Shown: positions 48,744 through 60,230 of the stretch, in pieces
Layout of the letters: every line of letters starts with the position of its first letter
Position numbering within the stretch: position 1 is the first letter of the stretch
Assembly (NCBI GenBank): GCA_019914995.1
Contig: CM034133.1
Span: forward strand, 8,078,495-8,142,494
From: Acanthochlamys bracteata
Taxonomy: Eukaryota > Streptophyta > Magnoliopsida > Pandanales > Velloziaceae
Direction of reading: 5' to 3'
Length of the DNA: 64,000 nt
Notes under the pieces: model-generated
The model's database searches: none
Told to the model about the DNA's origin: nothing
The model's input: the letters and a program-made list of their open reading frames with translations, nothing else
Program-made: the position numbers and the translations under genes

Positions 48744-50321
48744 TGTTGGAATTATAAGGATAATTTTGATGATAACAAAGAATTAAAAACTATGATTTAT
48801 ATTAGACTAATAATTTGAAAACAAGTTCTGCAGGATTAGACAAACAAAGATCATTTTAATTTACAGTAGACAAGAACAGCCATCATACAACCAACTGCTC
48901 GATGCGGGATAGAGAACAGCATACAGGACAGAGGATGTCACGGTCACATAACAGCCAACTGCTATGCTACTACTGAAACGGACAGAGGACAGCATAGGGG
49001 GATAGAGGATGTGACAGCAACATTACAGTCAGCTGTTCGACTACTGAAACATAAAAAGACTTCTCTGTTTCGAGACAGACTCTTATGTTCAACGGCAACG
49101 AAATTTCCCTTACTTCAAAATTCACCTGCACTCACAACGGACTGAAGCATTTCAAACAGAAGATTTACAAGAGCTAAAACCATCTTCACTTTCACACAAA
49201 AGGAAAGCTCAATAATCAAGAAAAGAAAGCAGTCAAAGTCTTTGATCAGTCAAGCAGTCAACCTGCATTGCATTTATTATGGACATGCCATATCAACTCA
49301 TCAGCTCACCAAGGCTCAAACAGAAGCTTAGCTGAATTAAACTTTCAACCGTTGGCAGTAAATTCAAATCTCTTCAACGCATTCAATGCAACGAAGACTT
49401 TGCACAAACACAGCTGAAGGACCAATGGACAACACCACTTCTTCTCTGACGTGAAGAATTGAGCGCCAACAGCAGCGTTCCTCAACGGCTCCTGCACAGG
49501 AAAGAAACTCTATAAGAAGGGAGTCACAGCAACGAAGAAACACAGTGGAGAAATAGAGAGAACATAAGAAACCAGAAGTGGAGAAAGCATACAAGAAAAA
49601 CAGAGGTAGAAAGAACACAAACAAAATAGAGATATACAAGAACTCTACCACTTTACACAAACAAAGCGTGCTGCTGGACACGAACTCCACTACTCCACAC
49701 AAACCAATCTTGCTGCAAATCATACTGAAGAAATCTCTCTCAGCAACCTCTCCGATCATCTCATCTGAATCACATCATAAACACTTAACATTCATGAGAT
49801 AGATCCTGTACTCAATCTTAGTTTATTTTCTTCTAATTTGTTACTGACAGTGTAAAGGTGGTGCTGCAGGCACCGGTAAAAAAAGCTCAGGTAGAGCTTG
49901 GTGTAAGCTCTTAGACCTTGTAATAGTGCTAGCAAATCAGCCAGGAAGACAGGCGTGTCCGGTAGGCTGCTAGGGGTTGTCTTGGCGAAGAAACTCGGTA
50001 GAGTAAGTGTGCTTGGCGAAGCACTTTACTCAATGTGTATTTGTAGCTTATTAAATGTTTAGTGAGGCTTTGGCTCTGGTGATAGAGCGACCGCGGATGT
50101 AGGCAAAGAGGTTTTCCCGAACCACGTTAAATACCCTGAGCACTACTCCTTGTCACTTATGTCAGTAAACACTCTAACTCTCTCTGTCTGCAGACATAAA
50201 GATTTTACAGTACGGTTTGTACACTCATTTGCAAGTGGGATAACAAACTTAACGAAAATTTTTATAAACTAATTCAATTCACCCCTCCCCTCTTGAGTTA
50301 ATTTTGCAGGAATATCTAACA
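48744..50321 (+). mobile_element. Sirevirus solo LTR 1, 1578 bp
   Basis: TGTTGGAATTAT to ATATCTAACA with a perfect 5-bp target duplication TAACT (48739-48743 and 50322-50326). No internal sequence, so it arose by LTR-LTR recombination. The TATA region reads CTATAAGAAG. Confidence 0.95.
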
Positions 50322-50326
50322 TAACT

Positions 50327-50687
50327 AAATTATTACATACAAAGGTAAGATATTCTGATGTAGATCTCCTATCAAAAATACTTCCTACCCAGTCAGCATC
50401 AGTATATTCTTCAATATCAATGTTGTTATTCTTAAAGTACATACTCCCTCTCCTTGGAGGCAACTTTAAATAGCGAAGAATTTGAAATACTGCATTCATA
50501 TGATTTTCATTCGGACGATGTATAAACTGACTTACCACGCTCACAGCATAAGCAATATCTGATTTTGTGTGAGACAAATAAATCAATTTTTCAACGATCT
50601 TCTGGTATCTCTGCTTGTTGGTGGGTACATAATCAGAGTGTTCTCTCAAACCATGATTCTGAATAATTAAAAATATCTGCTGATTTG
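50327..50687 (-). pseudogene. RNase H, N-terminal remnant (copia element)
   Basis: The minus-strand frame encodes YQKIVEKLIYLSHTKSDIAYA, then HMNAVFQILRYLK and EYTDADWVGSIFDRRST, the RT-RNase H connection and first RNase H motif of Ty1-copia. It is interrupted on both sides by solo LTRs. Confidence 0.85.
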
Positions 50688-52335
50688 TGTTGGAAATATA
50701 AGGATAATTTTGATGATAATAAAGAATTAAGAATTATGATTTATATAAGACTAATAATCTGAAAACAAGTGCAGGATTAGACAAACAAAGATCATTTAAT
50801 TTGTGCCAGACAAAAAACAGCCATCATCATATGACCAATTGTTATGCTACTACTACATACCGGAGAGAGGACAAAGACACGGGGATAGAGGATGCCACGG
50901 CCACATCACGATCATTTGCTCCGCTTCCGCTTGAAGCGGGGAGAGAACAAAGATACGGGGCGATGAGGATGCCATAGCTAAATAACACCAACTTCTATTA
51001 CGCATGGGCGGAGCAGAGAACAACATACGGGATGAGGATGCAAGCGGCCACATTACAGTCAGTTGTTTGGCTACTGAAGCATATGCAGACTTCTCTGTTT
51101 CGGGACAGACCCATATGTTCAACGGCAACGAAGTTTCCCTTGCCTTCAAAGATCACCTGCACTCACAACGAACTGAAGGACTTCAAACAGAAGATTTATA
51201 AGAGCTAGAATCATTTTCACTTTCACATAAAAAGGAAGCTCAATAATTAAGGAAAGAAAGCAGTCAAAGTCTTTGATCAATCAAGCGGTTAACCTGCACT
51301 GCATTTATTATGGACATACCATATCAACTCATTAGCTCACCGAAATTCAAACAGAAGCTTAGCTGAATTAAGCACTCAACCGTTGGCAGCAAATTCAAAT
51401 TTCTTCAACGCATTCAATGCAACAAAGACTTTGCACAAACACAGCTGAAGAACCACTAGACAACACCATTCCTTCTCTGACGTGAAGAACCGAGCGCCAA
51501 CAGCAACGTTCCTCAACGGCTCCTGCACAGGAAAGATGTTCTATAAAAAGAGAGTCACAGCAACAAGAAAACGTGTGGAGAAATAGAGAAAAATAGGGAG
51601 AGAACAAAAAGAAAACAGAAGTAGAGAGAATCCAAGCAAAAACAGAGATATACAAGAACTCTACTACTCTACACAAAAAAAATTCCCATTTGCCGGGTCC
51701 TTAACTTGACTACTCCACACAAACAAATCTTCACGCAAATCATCTTGAAGAAATCTCTCAAGAATCTCTCCGATCATCTCATCTGAATTACTGATTAAAC
51801 ACTCAACATTTATGAGATAGATCCTGCACTCAATACTTGTTTATTTTCTTGTAACTTGTCACTTACAATGTAAAGGTGGTGCTGCATGCACCGGTAAAGA
51901 AAACTCAGGTAGAGCTTGGTGTAAGCTCTTACACCTTGTAATAGTGCTAACAAATCAGCCATGGGGACAGGCGTGTCCAGGAGGCTGGTAGGGATTGTCT
52001 TGGCGAAGAAACCCGGTAGAGTATGTGTGCTTGGCGAAGCACTTCGCTCTAGGTGTATTTGTACCTTATTAAAGGTCTAGTGAAGCTTTGGCTCTAGTAA
52101 TAGAGCGACCGTGGATGTAGGCAAAGGGGTTTTGCCGAACCACGTTAAATACCCTGAGCACTACTCTTTGTCACTTCACAAGAAACACATTAACTCTTTA
52201 CATGCTGCAGTTACAAAGATTGACACAACCATTTGTCGCTCTCTGCCAGTAGGATTACGAACTTAACGAAAATTTTGATAGACTAACTCAATTCACCCCT
52301 CCCCTCTTGAGTTGGTCTTGCAGGAATATCTAACA
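50688..52335 (+). mobile_element. Sirevirus solo LTR 2, 1648 bp
   Basis: TGTTGGAAATAT to ATATCTAACA; flanks ATTTG (50683-50687) and GTTTG (52336-52340), one mismatch. It shares GGACAAAGACACGGGG with the C subfamily rather than with LTR A. Only 366 bp from solo LTR 1, in the same orientation but with its own duplication, so an independent insertion. Confidence 0.9.
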
Positions 52336-52402
52336 GTTTGCAATCAAATATTTCTGTTTTAGATAGTAAATCTAATACACACTCTCTCTGAGATATAAAA
52401 AT

Positions 52403-52964
52403 TAGGGGTACCAATTCGGGTATATGGGTCAGTTTCGGATCGATTCATATAATAATCGAATTAAAATTGTTCAATTCTAACCCGACCTATTTATTTATAT
52501 GGATCAAAAGTGTCAATCCTAGCCCACTTTTTTTATAACCGAGTCAAATTCAGATTGACCCATTTAATAATTAAAATTATTAAAATAAATTTATAAATAT
52601 TAATTTTTAGCAATAATATATAAAACTTATTAATTATGGTATATTTAAAAATAAAAAATATTAATTTTGATAAAATTTATGAATTAAGTAAAAATTAGTT
52701 AAATTAGGATAAATTAAAAATATATATATAAATTAAATTTAAATTTGTACTATTATTCTCTAATTATTAAATAATATATACTATATAAATAGTTAAACAG
52801 ATTAAACGGATTAATTTTGGGTCAATCCGAATCCGACCCGAACCCGTTTAATATTTTCGAATCAATTTTGGATCGACCCGAAATTGACCCGAACCCGACT
52901 AAGACTGACTCAAACCCGACTTTTCGGGTCTAGGTTCGGGTCGAGTTGAAATTTTCCATCCCTA
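52403..52964. mobile_element. hAT-type MITE, 562 bp (copy 2)
   Basis: Ends TAGGGGTACCAATTCGGG and, reversed, TAGGGATGGAAAATTTC, with a perfect 8-bp duplication ATAAAAAT (52395-52402 and 52965-52972). Interior and GGGTC/GACCC arms match copy 1 at 20671. It is inserted in the RT part of the copia element. Confidence 0.92.
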
Positions 52965-52972
52965 ATAAAAAT

Positions 52973-53700
52973 ACCTCTTTCAGATCGATCCACTTCAATA
53001 CCCAGAAAATATTTAAGTCGTTCTAAATCTTTCATTTCAAACTCAGTAGATAAATATTGTGCAATGTAGATATTCCTTCTGTATAACACATTTTATTATT
53101 ATATCATCAATATAAATAATCAAAATTTTTATCTTTTCTTATCGATGTTTGAAGAATAATATGTGATCTGAGTTGCTCTGTTTGAACCCATACTTTTCCA
53201 TTACTAGGCTAAATCATCCAAACCAGGTCCGAGGAGATTGCTTTAGTCCATATAGTGCATTCTAAAGTTTGCATACCGCTCCAACGTGAGATATCATAGT
53301 GTATCCTGGTGGGATATCTATGTATACTTCCATTTTCAGATCACTATATAGAAAGGCATTTTTACATCAAGCTGATATAGTGGCCAATTTAGATTTGCTG
53401 CAAGAGATAGCAGGACTCTAACAATGTTCAATTTTGCCACTGGTAAAAAAGTTTCTTAGTAGTCTATACCATATGTCTGTGTATATTTTTTCGCTACAAG
53501 TCTTGCTTTATACTTTTCGATAGATCCATCTGCTCTATGCTTGACAAAAAATACCCACTAGCATTCCACGGCTTTCTTCTCTTCTGGTAATGTGACAAGG
53601 GTCCATGTGTTATTTTTCTTTAGTGCTCTCATCTCTTCTTCTATTGTCTGAGCTCACTTAAGATCTTCTAAGGCTTCCTGTACTCTATTAAGAATATGAT
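52973..53700 (-). pseudogene. Reverse transcriptase remnant (copia element)
   Basis: Broken minus-strand frames give YKARLVAK-like and YGIDY-like words near 53500, LYQLDVK near 53370 and EVYIDIPPGY near 53310. Many stops and indels. Confidence 0.75.
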
Positions 53701-54099
53701 AAGAGGACAACTTCTTCACAAAGTTTTCAATGATTTCTGACAGTCCTTATAATGAAACATAATTGGCAATAGAATATCTTATATTTTTTCCTTCGAAATT
53801 TGGTGAGAATTTATCAAGAGGTTTGCCACGATACGTTTGAAAGGTAATTTATAACCAGTAGAGATTTTCGATATGTTATAAGAATGTGGAGTGATAGGGA
53901 AACTTACCTCAGGAATATTCTTTGGAGATTGGTCTTCCGGTACTAGAGGATAATGGGAGTTTGCTTCTTCGATGGTGCTATATGCTTGTGTTAAGGTAGG
54001 ACTTTCAGATTCGGATTCTTTGACAAGTCTAACTTTGTTTTCCTGCTATGTTTTTCTTACCATCTTTGAATTACGTGCGACAGGTATGGGAGTTTCCTC

Positions 54100-55156
54100 T
54101 TCTATAAATCTTGGCTAATTACTTCCAATTCTACTCTTCACATTGTGTCTCCTCCTGAAGAAAAGAATGGGTACCGAAGCAGAGAAAAATATTTCAGATT
54201 TTAAAAATGTGACATCCATGGTGACATATGTGCGTCTAGTGGGAGGATGATAACACCGATAGCCCTTTGTATGTGTACCAAGCCCAAAAATATGCAACGA
54301 ACAGCATAAGGGTCAAGTTTAGTCCGTTGATTTTTATGTAGATGCACAAATATCACACATCCAAACCTACAAAGGGAAAGCATCAAGATAGGCGGCAATG
54401 ATTTATGATGAGATAATGCTTGAAGAGGAGTTTCAAATTTCAGTACCTTTGAGGGCATTCGATTACGCAAGTATACTACGGAAACAACTACATCTGTCCA
54501 ATACCTTTGAGTTACATTTGCTTGAATCATAAGAGCTCTAGTTATTTTCAAAAGATATCTATTATTTCTTTCAGCAATACCATTCTGTTGTGTTGTATGA
54601 GAGCATCGGCTTCATGAATCATGAGCCTGAAAGTAATCAATAAAATCATGACTATATACTCGTCACTATTATCCGAATGAAGAATTTGAAATTTAGTTGA
54701 AAACTGAGTCTAAATCATATTATGGAAATAGCAAAATACCAAATACTTTAAATAGAGCCAAGTCATTCGCATACAATCATCAACAAAAATCACAAACCAA
54801 CGGAAGCCGGAGAAGTTGAAAATAGGAGAAGGCCCCCAAACATCAGAATGGATCAAAGTAAACGGAGTTTGACTCCTACTAAAACTAATAGGATAATAAG
54901 CACGATGATTTTTAGCTAACATGCACACATCACAATTAAAGTCTGAAGAGTTCAAACCCGAAATAGAATTGGTAGTAAAAACTTCAAATAACTGAAAGAA
55001 GCATGCCTCAACCAATGATGCCATAACCAGATTTGTCTCTGCTTGCCTACAGATACATAATGAGTATGATTCGCTCTTGCAGAATGAAGTCTTCAATATA
55101 GTATAACCTCCCTCTCTTAGTACCATAACCAATAATCTTTGTGTTGAGAATATCAT
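54100..55156 (-). pseudogene. Integrase remnant (copia element)
   Basis: Pieces in order on the minus strand: CDVCMLAKNHR and LIHSDVWGP (zinc-binding end and core start), FVIFVDDCMRMTWLY (first catalytic Asp), then RALMIQANVTQRYW and FGCVIFVHLHKNQRTKLDP. The GYKCYHPPTRRTYVTMDV-like C-terminus is at 54230-54150. Frameshifts separate the pieces. Confidence 0.85.
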
Positions 55157-55195
55157 GAAGAAAATAAAACTGAGAAGACATTAGTACACAACAAT

Positions 55196-55430
55196 TCAAT
55201 TCCTCGGTGGCATGTCCCGCTGATATAAATTATTTGAAAGGGATAGAACAAGTAAAGTATTTGGTAGTGAGAGAGAACGCGATAGGGCCACTATTTCAGC
55301 CCCTGTGAATGGATATATTACTCTATTTGCATTGGCAATTGATGTTCGCCTCGGTATAGTGGTAGTTGTGAGGTCACGTGAGTCATAAATCATGTGGTCA
55401 GTTACTACTAAATCAATTATCCATTACTGA
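55196..55430 (-). pseudogene. Protease remnant (copia element), active site lost
   Basis: The minus strand reads WIIDLVVTDHM (about 55425-55393), where the family has WIIDSGATDHM: DSG has become DLV. The frame then stays open through IPRRTSIANANR and LLVLSLSNNLY. Confidence 0.8.
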
Positions 55431-55499
55431 TAATTTTTATAAGAAGAGTTGAATAAAATATGATTACAGTTACCTAACTTGGTAGTAGTAGAGCATTGG

Positions 55500-56398
55500 G
55501 TGGATGAATAACACTTGGCTGGTCAACTTGTAAGAGACAGTTAGGGTTCTGCATTTACCACTGTAGCTCGAGTGGTACCACTACTAGCAATAGTATCATG
55601 TTATTTTTTGGCCTTAAACTCGTTCCACCAGTCTGGATATCCGTGTAATTTGAAGCATGTCTCTCGGGTATGTTTCGTCTTCCTACAATGTGTGCAACCT
55701 CCACTTTCTATCAGTGCTTTTGGCTTGAAGGTGCATATAATTTTCCTGCATTTGGCCCAATTCTTTAATCATATTGCTAGCAGGCATTAACTGAAGCGTA
55801 GAAGTTTTGTTTCCACCCTTAGACACAATAACTGCACCAGTAGGAGCTTCTATTCCCGTCATCATAATGGCATACCTTGAGTATTATAATCCACAACGAC
55901 CGTCTAATCCATCAAGAAAGGTGTACACCCTATCTTGTTGTAGTATAGAATTATACTTATAGCCGTATCTCACTCCATTAGATTAGGACGGCGAAAATCA
56001 ATCTCTCTCCATAAGCCTTGTAGAGTATTATAATACGCTTCAATGAATCCTCCAGTCTGTCTCATTCGGTTCACTCGCCTTTTGAGATCGTACACTTGTG
56101 AGGCAACTGCATCAAAATAGATTGTAGCAACTACATCCCATACTGCCTTCGCCGTAGGGAACTGAATGAAATTACCAATCAAACTAGGATCCATCGAGCT
56201 GAGCAACCACTCCTTCACAGTTGTATTTTCGATTCTCCAATTTCTGAATGTAGGATAAGTAGATAACGATTGTGGAAGATTTTCATTAATATATCCCAAT
56301 TTGTCTTTGGAAGAGATGTACATCTCTGCAACTTGAGACCATAAGGCATAATTGGTGCCATCTAATTTGATGCCGATTTGTCTAGTAGATGTATACAA
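55500..56398 (-). pseudogene. gag remnant (copia element)
   Basis: The open part 56398-55970 encodes IGIKLDGTNYALWSQVAEMY, TAKAVWDVVATIYFD and a C-terminal YNTLQGLWREIDFRRP, the copia gag domain. A zinc knuckle ending TRETCFKLHGYPDWW lies at about 55680-55620. Frames are broken between them. Confidence 0.85.
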
Positions 56399-57106
56399 TA
56401 TGAGCTCGGATTTTGAAGTTGAGTCTGAGACAATACTTATGCCATCCGAGCTGTGAAGTCATCGAGCATAGAAGTTATACTGTTCTATTGATCCATTTTG
56501 TCTTAGTAAAAACACGGCCAAAATAAAGAGGAATCTTCTATCCCAATTAATGCTTCTTGCAGCACAGCAAATCACTCTTGGTTCGTGATTTCGAAGGCGC
56601 CTTTAGGGAATGGGCACCAAAAAAATATTTTGATCTAAGCTGATTGGAGAAGCGGCAGCAGATCGGATTGGAGAAGTGGCTTAGCGGATGTCGGCGGCCA
56701 GATAAATTGGGAGCTAAGGTTAAGGAGAGTCGGAGATGGCTGCGGTTGAGGCCGGAGGGAGCCGAGGTTGAAGATTGGAGAGCCGAAGTCGGATATAGCC
56801 AGAGATGGACGCCGATGGAGATTTTCGGCAGCTTTGGGTAAATGAGATCTGTAGGTGTTCTGGTGACTTCGGTTGGCCAATTGGATGATCGGATAGGCGC
56901 TTCTGGGATTCTAGTGCGGAGAGACACGGATAGCATGGGGGTAGGGAAAAACAAGATTACCGATCGGGTGTTTTTTTTTTCGTTTGTCGGCGGTGACAGA
57001 ATTGGGTCTGGTCCGGTGAAGACCTGTTCTGGTGGGAAGTTGCCGGAATCTGGTGAGCTACAGTTGTCGTCGGCACAGCAGACGGCGCAGTTAGGGTTTG
57101 TAACCT
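56399..57106 (-). other. 5' leader of the copia element
   Basis: About 0.7 kb, GC-richer than its surroundings, between primer site and gag. Overlapping ORFs exist on both strands but none resembles a known protein. Confidence 0.5.
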
Positions 57107-57222
57107 GCTCTTGATACCATGCTAAAATACATGTATTATTTCATTTTCTCTAATACAAATATATGTACATCTATATATATTGGATACAAAGAGTATTATT
57201 GTCACTTCAACTCATACCAACA
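57107..57222 (-). repeat. 5' LTR (57120-57222) and primer site (57107-57119) of the copia element
   Basis: The LTR is 103 bp, minus-strand TGTTGGTATGAG to TTTTAGCA. TGGTATCAAGAGC follows without a gap and fits initiator tRNA-Met. Confidence 0.88.
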
Positions 57223-57660
57223 CCTGCAAGTCACACTCGTCGAGCCGATCGTGTCAATGCTAATTTTGTATAATTTTGGCTTAGTTTACATTTTTACCTC
57301 CTATTTTAAACTAAACTATTCTATAGTAAGATTTGTAAAACCTAAGCTTGCTTCTAAGTTACTCTCCGAACCTCCAAATTTGATTCCGACTCTATTTGCA
57401 AGTTACACTCATCGAGCCGATTGTTTGACGACTTAGTTACATTTTCATCCCATATATTATTTTAAATTAAACTATTTTATATTAAAATTTTTTAAAATAT
57501 AAACTTGCTTCTAACTTACTTTCTAGATTTCCAAATTTGATTCCAATGCTTCCTACATGTCATACTCATCAAGCCGGTAATGTCGGTGCTAATTTTGTTT
57601 TGTTTCACCACTTTTTCCACATTTGCTCTCTTTATTTTATTTTAAGCTAAATTATTTTAT
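57223..57660. repeat. ~175-bp tandem repeat array, right part
   Basis: Continues the array of 47451-48255: CAAGTCACACTCGTCGAGCC completes the unit interrupted at 48255, and two further units follow (TTTGATTCC near 57378 and 57536), increasingly diverged. Confidence 0.85.
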
Positions 57661-57779
57661 TATAAAATCTAAAAAGTTAAATTTTCAATTATTTGATAAA
57701 TTTACCCAACAATTTGTGGCTACTAACAGAGATATTAATCAAAACTTATAACTTATAAATAAAAAACAAAAAATAACGA

Positions 57780-58125
57780 ATCAACAAATAGCCTATTTAC
57801 CTAAAGGTGGGCCTTATCTTTCCAATTGATTTTTCATGGACTTCATCATCTGAATGAGTTCGTTGTACCGCTGGCGATGCTGTTCCAATTACTCCAAAAG
57901 ACTACTCACTCTTGAGACCTCTTGTTGGAGAGCTTTAAGTCTTCATTCATGCCCTCTGGTTCTTACCTTTCTCTCTTTAATTGATTTTTCAGAGTTGATA
58001 CCTCTAATGAACGGTCATCTCTGCATTGTGGCTTCAACCCTAGTCCCAGATCACAATAGTAATCAAAGTCATTCCCTAATACACTCTATCACTTGCTCTT
58101 GTGTCAACGGCTACTCAATTTGAGA
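57780..58125 (-). pseudogene. Possible transposase C-terminal relic
   Basis: The minus strand encodes a charged, coiled-coil-like stretch (LEQHRQRYNELIQMMKSMKN near 57905-57845) with further broken frames upstream. This resembles the C-terminal tail of plant En/Spm (CACTA) transposases. Together with the subterminal-like cluster at 46556-47125 it may mark one large old CACTA element. Weak evidence. Confidence 0.3.
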
Positions 58126-59149
58126 TGATTAATCATGTATTTGACTCAATACCTCCTATAATTAAATACTATTACACTTATAGTCTATAAAATTATAAAA
58201 CTATATAATGTTTAAAATTATTACTTATATAATCGCTTCGAGTTCGTTATGAACTAAACTCTCCTCTACGAGGATGGTCTCTCTTTATGGTATATGCTAT
58301 CTTGTAAGTTTCAGGTGGTCCTTATCCTTGCATAATTCTTTTAATGTAATAATACTCAAAGTAACAATAATATATATATATACGGGTGAGATATCGACAC
58401 ATCCTACCCTTTAGGCACTCACTCAACGAGCGGTTGAGATGCAGCCACGCTCGCTAAATCAACGGTACAGTACACAAACAGTCGAATAAACACTATCACT
58501 TTACGTTTCTCTTCTAAAAATTTCACTCATCTCCCGCACCGGCTCGAGCTTCTCAGCGATTCCGGCTGGATCCTGTTGGTTCCGGCTAGATCCCGTCGAT
58601 TCCGGGTAGATCTCGTCGCCTGGTTCGATTTCGGACAAAATCCGGCTCGATTGCGGCACGTGTTTCTACTCCAAAAATTGGGGCTCGGCGAGTCCAGCTG
58701 AAATTTCGACTCGATTCCGGCAGTTTGGTGCTCGGTTTCGTCCATTCCGTCTCAATTTGCTCGGCTTTGTTTCACACCAGCTTGATTGCGGCTTCAATTC
58801 GTCGCCTGCTTCGGTTCCAGTTCGAATTTCAGCTCGATTCCGACGATTTGGGGCTCAGTTTCGTCAATTCCGGCTCAATTTGCTCGGCTTTGTCTCACTC
58901 TAGCTCGATTGTGACTTTAATTTTTGGTGTATTGGTTTTGATTTCTGGTGTACTGGTTTTTATTTCTTATGTATTGGTTTTGATTTTTATTGTATTGGTT
59001 TGATTTCTGAATGGAAGAAAAAGTACGTAATATATCTTCTGCGTGCATCACAGAAGACAATTAAGAGAGTGCCTACACGTGGGAATGATGTGTTGAATGC
59101 ATGGTTGGTTAGACTGCGTAGGTAGGTTGGTCCTGCATCGCGCGAAATT
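58126..59149. other. Non-coding; GC-rich direct repeats
   Basis: 58126-58500 is AT-rich with nothing recognisable. In 58520-59000 the words TCCGGCT and CTCGATTCCGxC recur, and a block of about 85 bp (58689-58774) repeats at 58829-58910 (shared TCAATTTGCTCGGCTTTGT). Then four copies of TGTATTGGTTTTGATTTCT-like 20-mers follow. The ORF at 58725-59003 is built from these repeats and is not a gene. The MULE may start in 59000-59150. Confidence 0.6.
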
Positions 59150-60012
59150 TATTTCTTATTCTTTCTTCCTGTCTTGGAGCTACCTCTCTAAGTACCTACC
59201 ATGGCAGTAAGGAGAGCCACTAGCAAAGCCAGTCGGCAACCACTGCAGTTGCAGTTAGAGAAGACAGTGCAAAGAGAGACATAACAGTAAATATTGATGT
59301 TGTTATCGAAAGAATGTTAGAAATATATCTCATATACGTTGAAAATGTAACTCTGAGCCCTCTCTTCTCTCTCTATTTCTTTATTGGTGTTGCTGGAAGC
59401 ATTGCTGAAAATGTAACTCATATACACTAAAAATTGTAACACATTTTTATCAGCTTGAATATAACACTACAAATGTACTCCATTATTTACGATGTGATCA
59501 ACTCCTCGTCTACGTGGGAGAGAAAGCTGCATGTAAAAAAGCTTACTGTATAATGCAATACATGCTCTTGTAATCTTCATAGTTTAATTAATAAAATTAA
59601 TTTTTCTTTTAATAATTTTTAAATTGTGATTAGTGTGGAACAAAAGCGATTATATTCACTGCATGCATACTTTTTATTTTTTTTCACACCTACTGTTTGC
59701 TTCCATTTTCTTATCCATTCAACTCTCTTCTTCCGAACAGCACCCGCTGCTCCATTCAACTCTCTTCTTTCAAACAGCATTTATTAAACAGATAACAAAA
59801 AAATTTATAACAATCAGAGAATAAAATAAAATAAAATAAAAATTCCAAACTACATCTCTCCTCCCAACATCATCCACTAAGCATAAAAAAAAAATTATAA
59901 CAGCTCTTTAAAACATAATCTTGGCTTACTGAAATTAATTACTCTTTTAATAATTTTTTGATTATGATTAGTATGGCTAAGTATATTTCTACTATATTTC
60001 TTTCGCGCCTAA
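59150..60012. repeat. MULE left terminal inverted repeat
   Basis: Matches the reversed 63130-64000, for example CTGCATGTAAAAAAGCTTAC (59528) and AACAGCTCTTTAAAACATAA (59897). Promoter signals for the transposase would lie here or in 60013-60230. Confidence 0.9.
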
Positions 60013-60230
60013 TAGGTATTCTACGTGCGTAGCAGGTAATCTCGCGCGATTTTCATCTTTTTCTTTGCCTGCTCTGCTTCTCATTTTCGGCTTACTTCTC
60101 TGCTCCAATTTTCGTTCTTTCTTATTCCCCACTTCCACTGTAAATTTTCTTTCTTCCTATTGAAGAATTTTTCAACACCAGTGCAGTAATAGTTTTACGT
60201 TCACCCCGAGCTGGTCTCTTTTTTTTCTCT

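Larger units (their letters stand above)
48256..57222 (-). mobile_element. Ty1-copia (Ale/Retrofit-like) element, nested host, 8967 bp
   Basis: Short LTRs (102-103 bp) at both ends, primer site TGGTATCAAGAGC directly inside the right LTR, and purine tract TTGAGGGAGAG inside the left one. Minus-strand order is gag, protease, integrase, RT, RNase H. Removing three later insertions (48744-50321, 50688-52335, 52403-52964) leaves about 5.2 kb, a normal size. Flanks TTTAC and CCTGC are only partly alike; other array units read TTTGC here, so both copies of the duplication may have mutated. Confidence 0.88.

Noticed and set aside
56635..57114. Paired ORFs on both strands of a GC-rich segment, as a possible host gene
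   Set aside because: The segment is the leader between the primer site and gag of the minus-strand copia element; no domain is recognisable.
58725..59003. 92-codon ORF with Val/Leu-rich repeats
   Set aside because: The repeats are those of the underlying DNA direct repeats (TTGGTTTTGATTTCTGGTG type).
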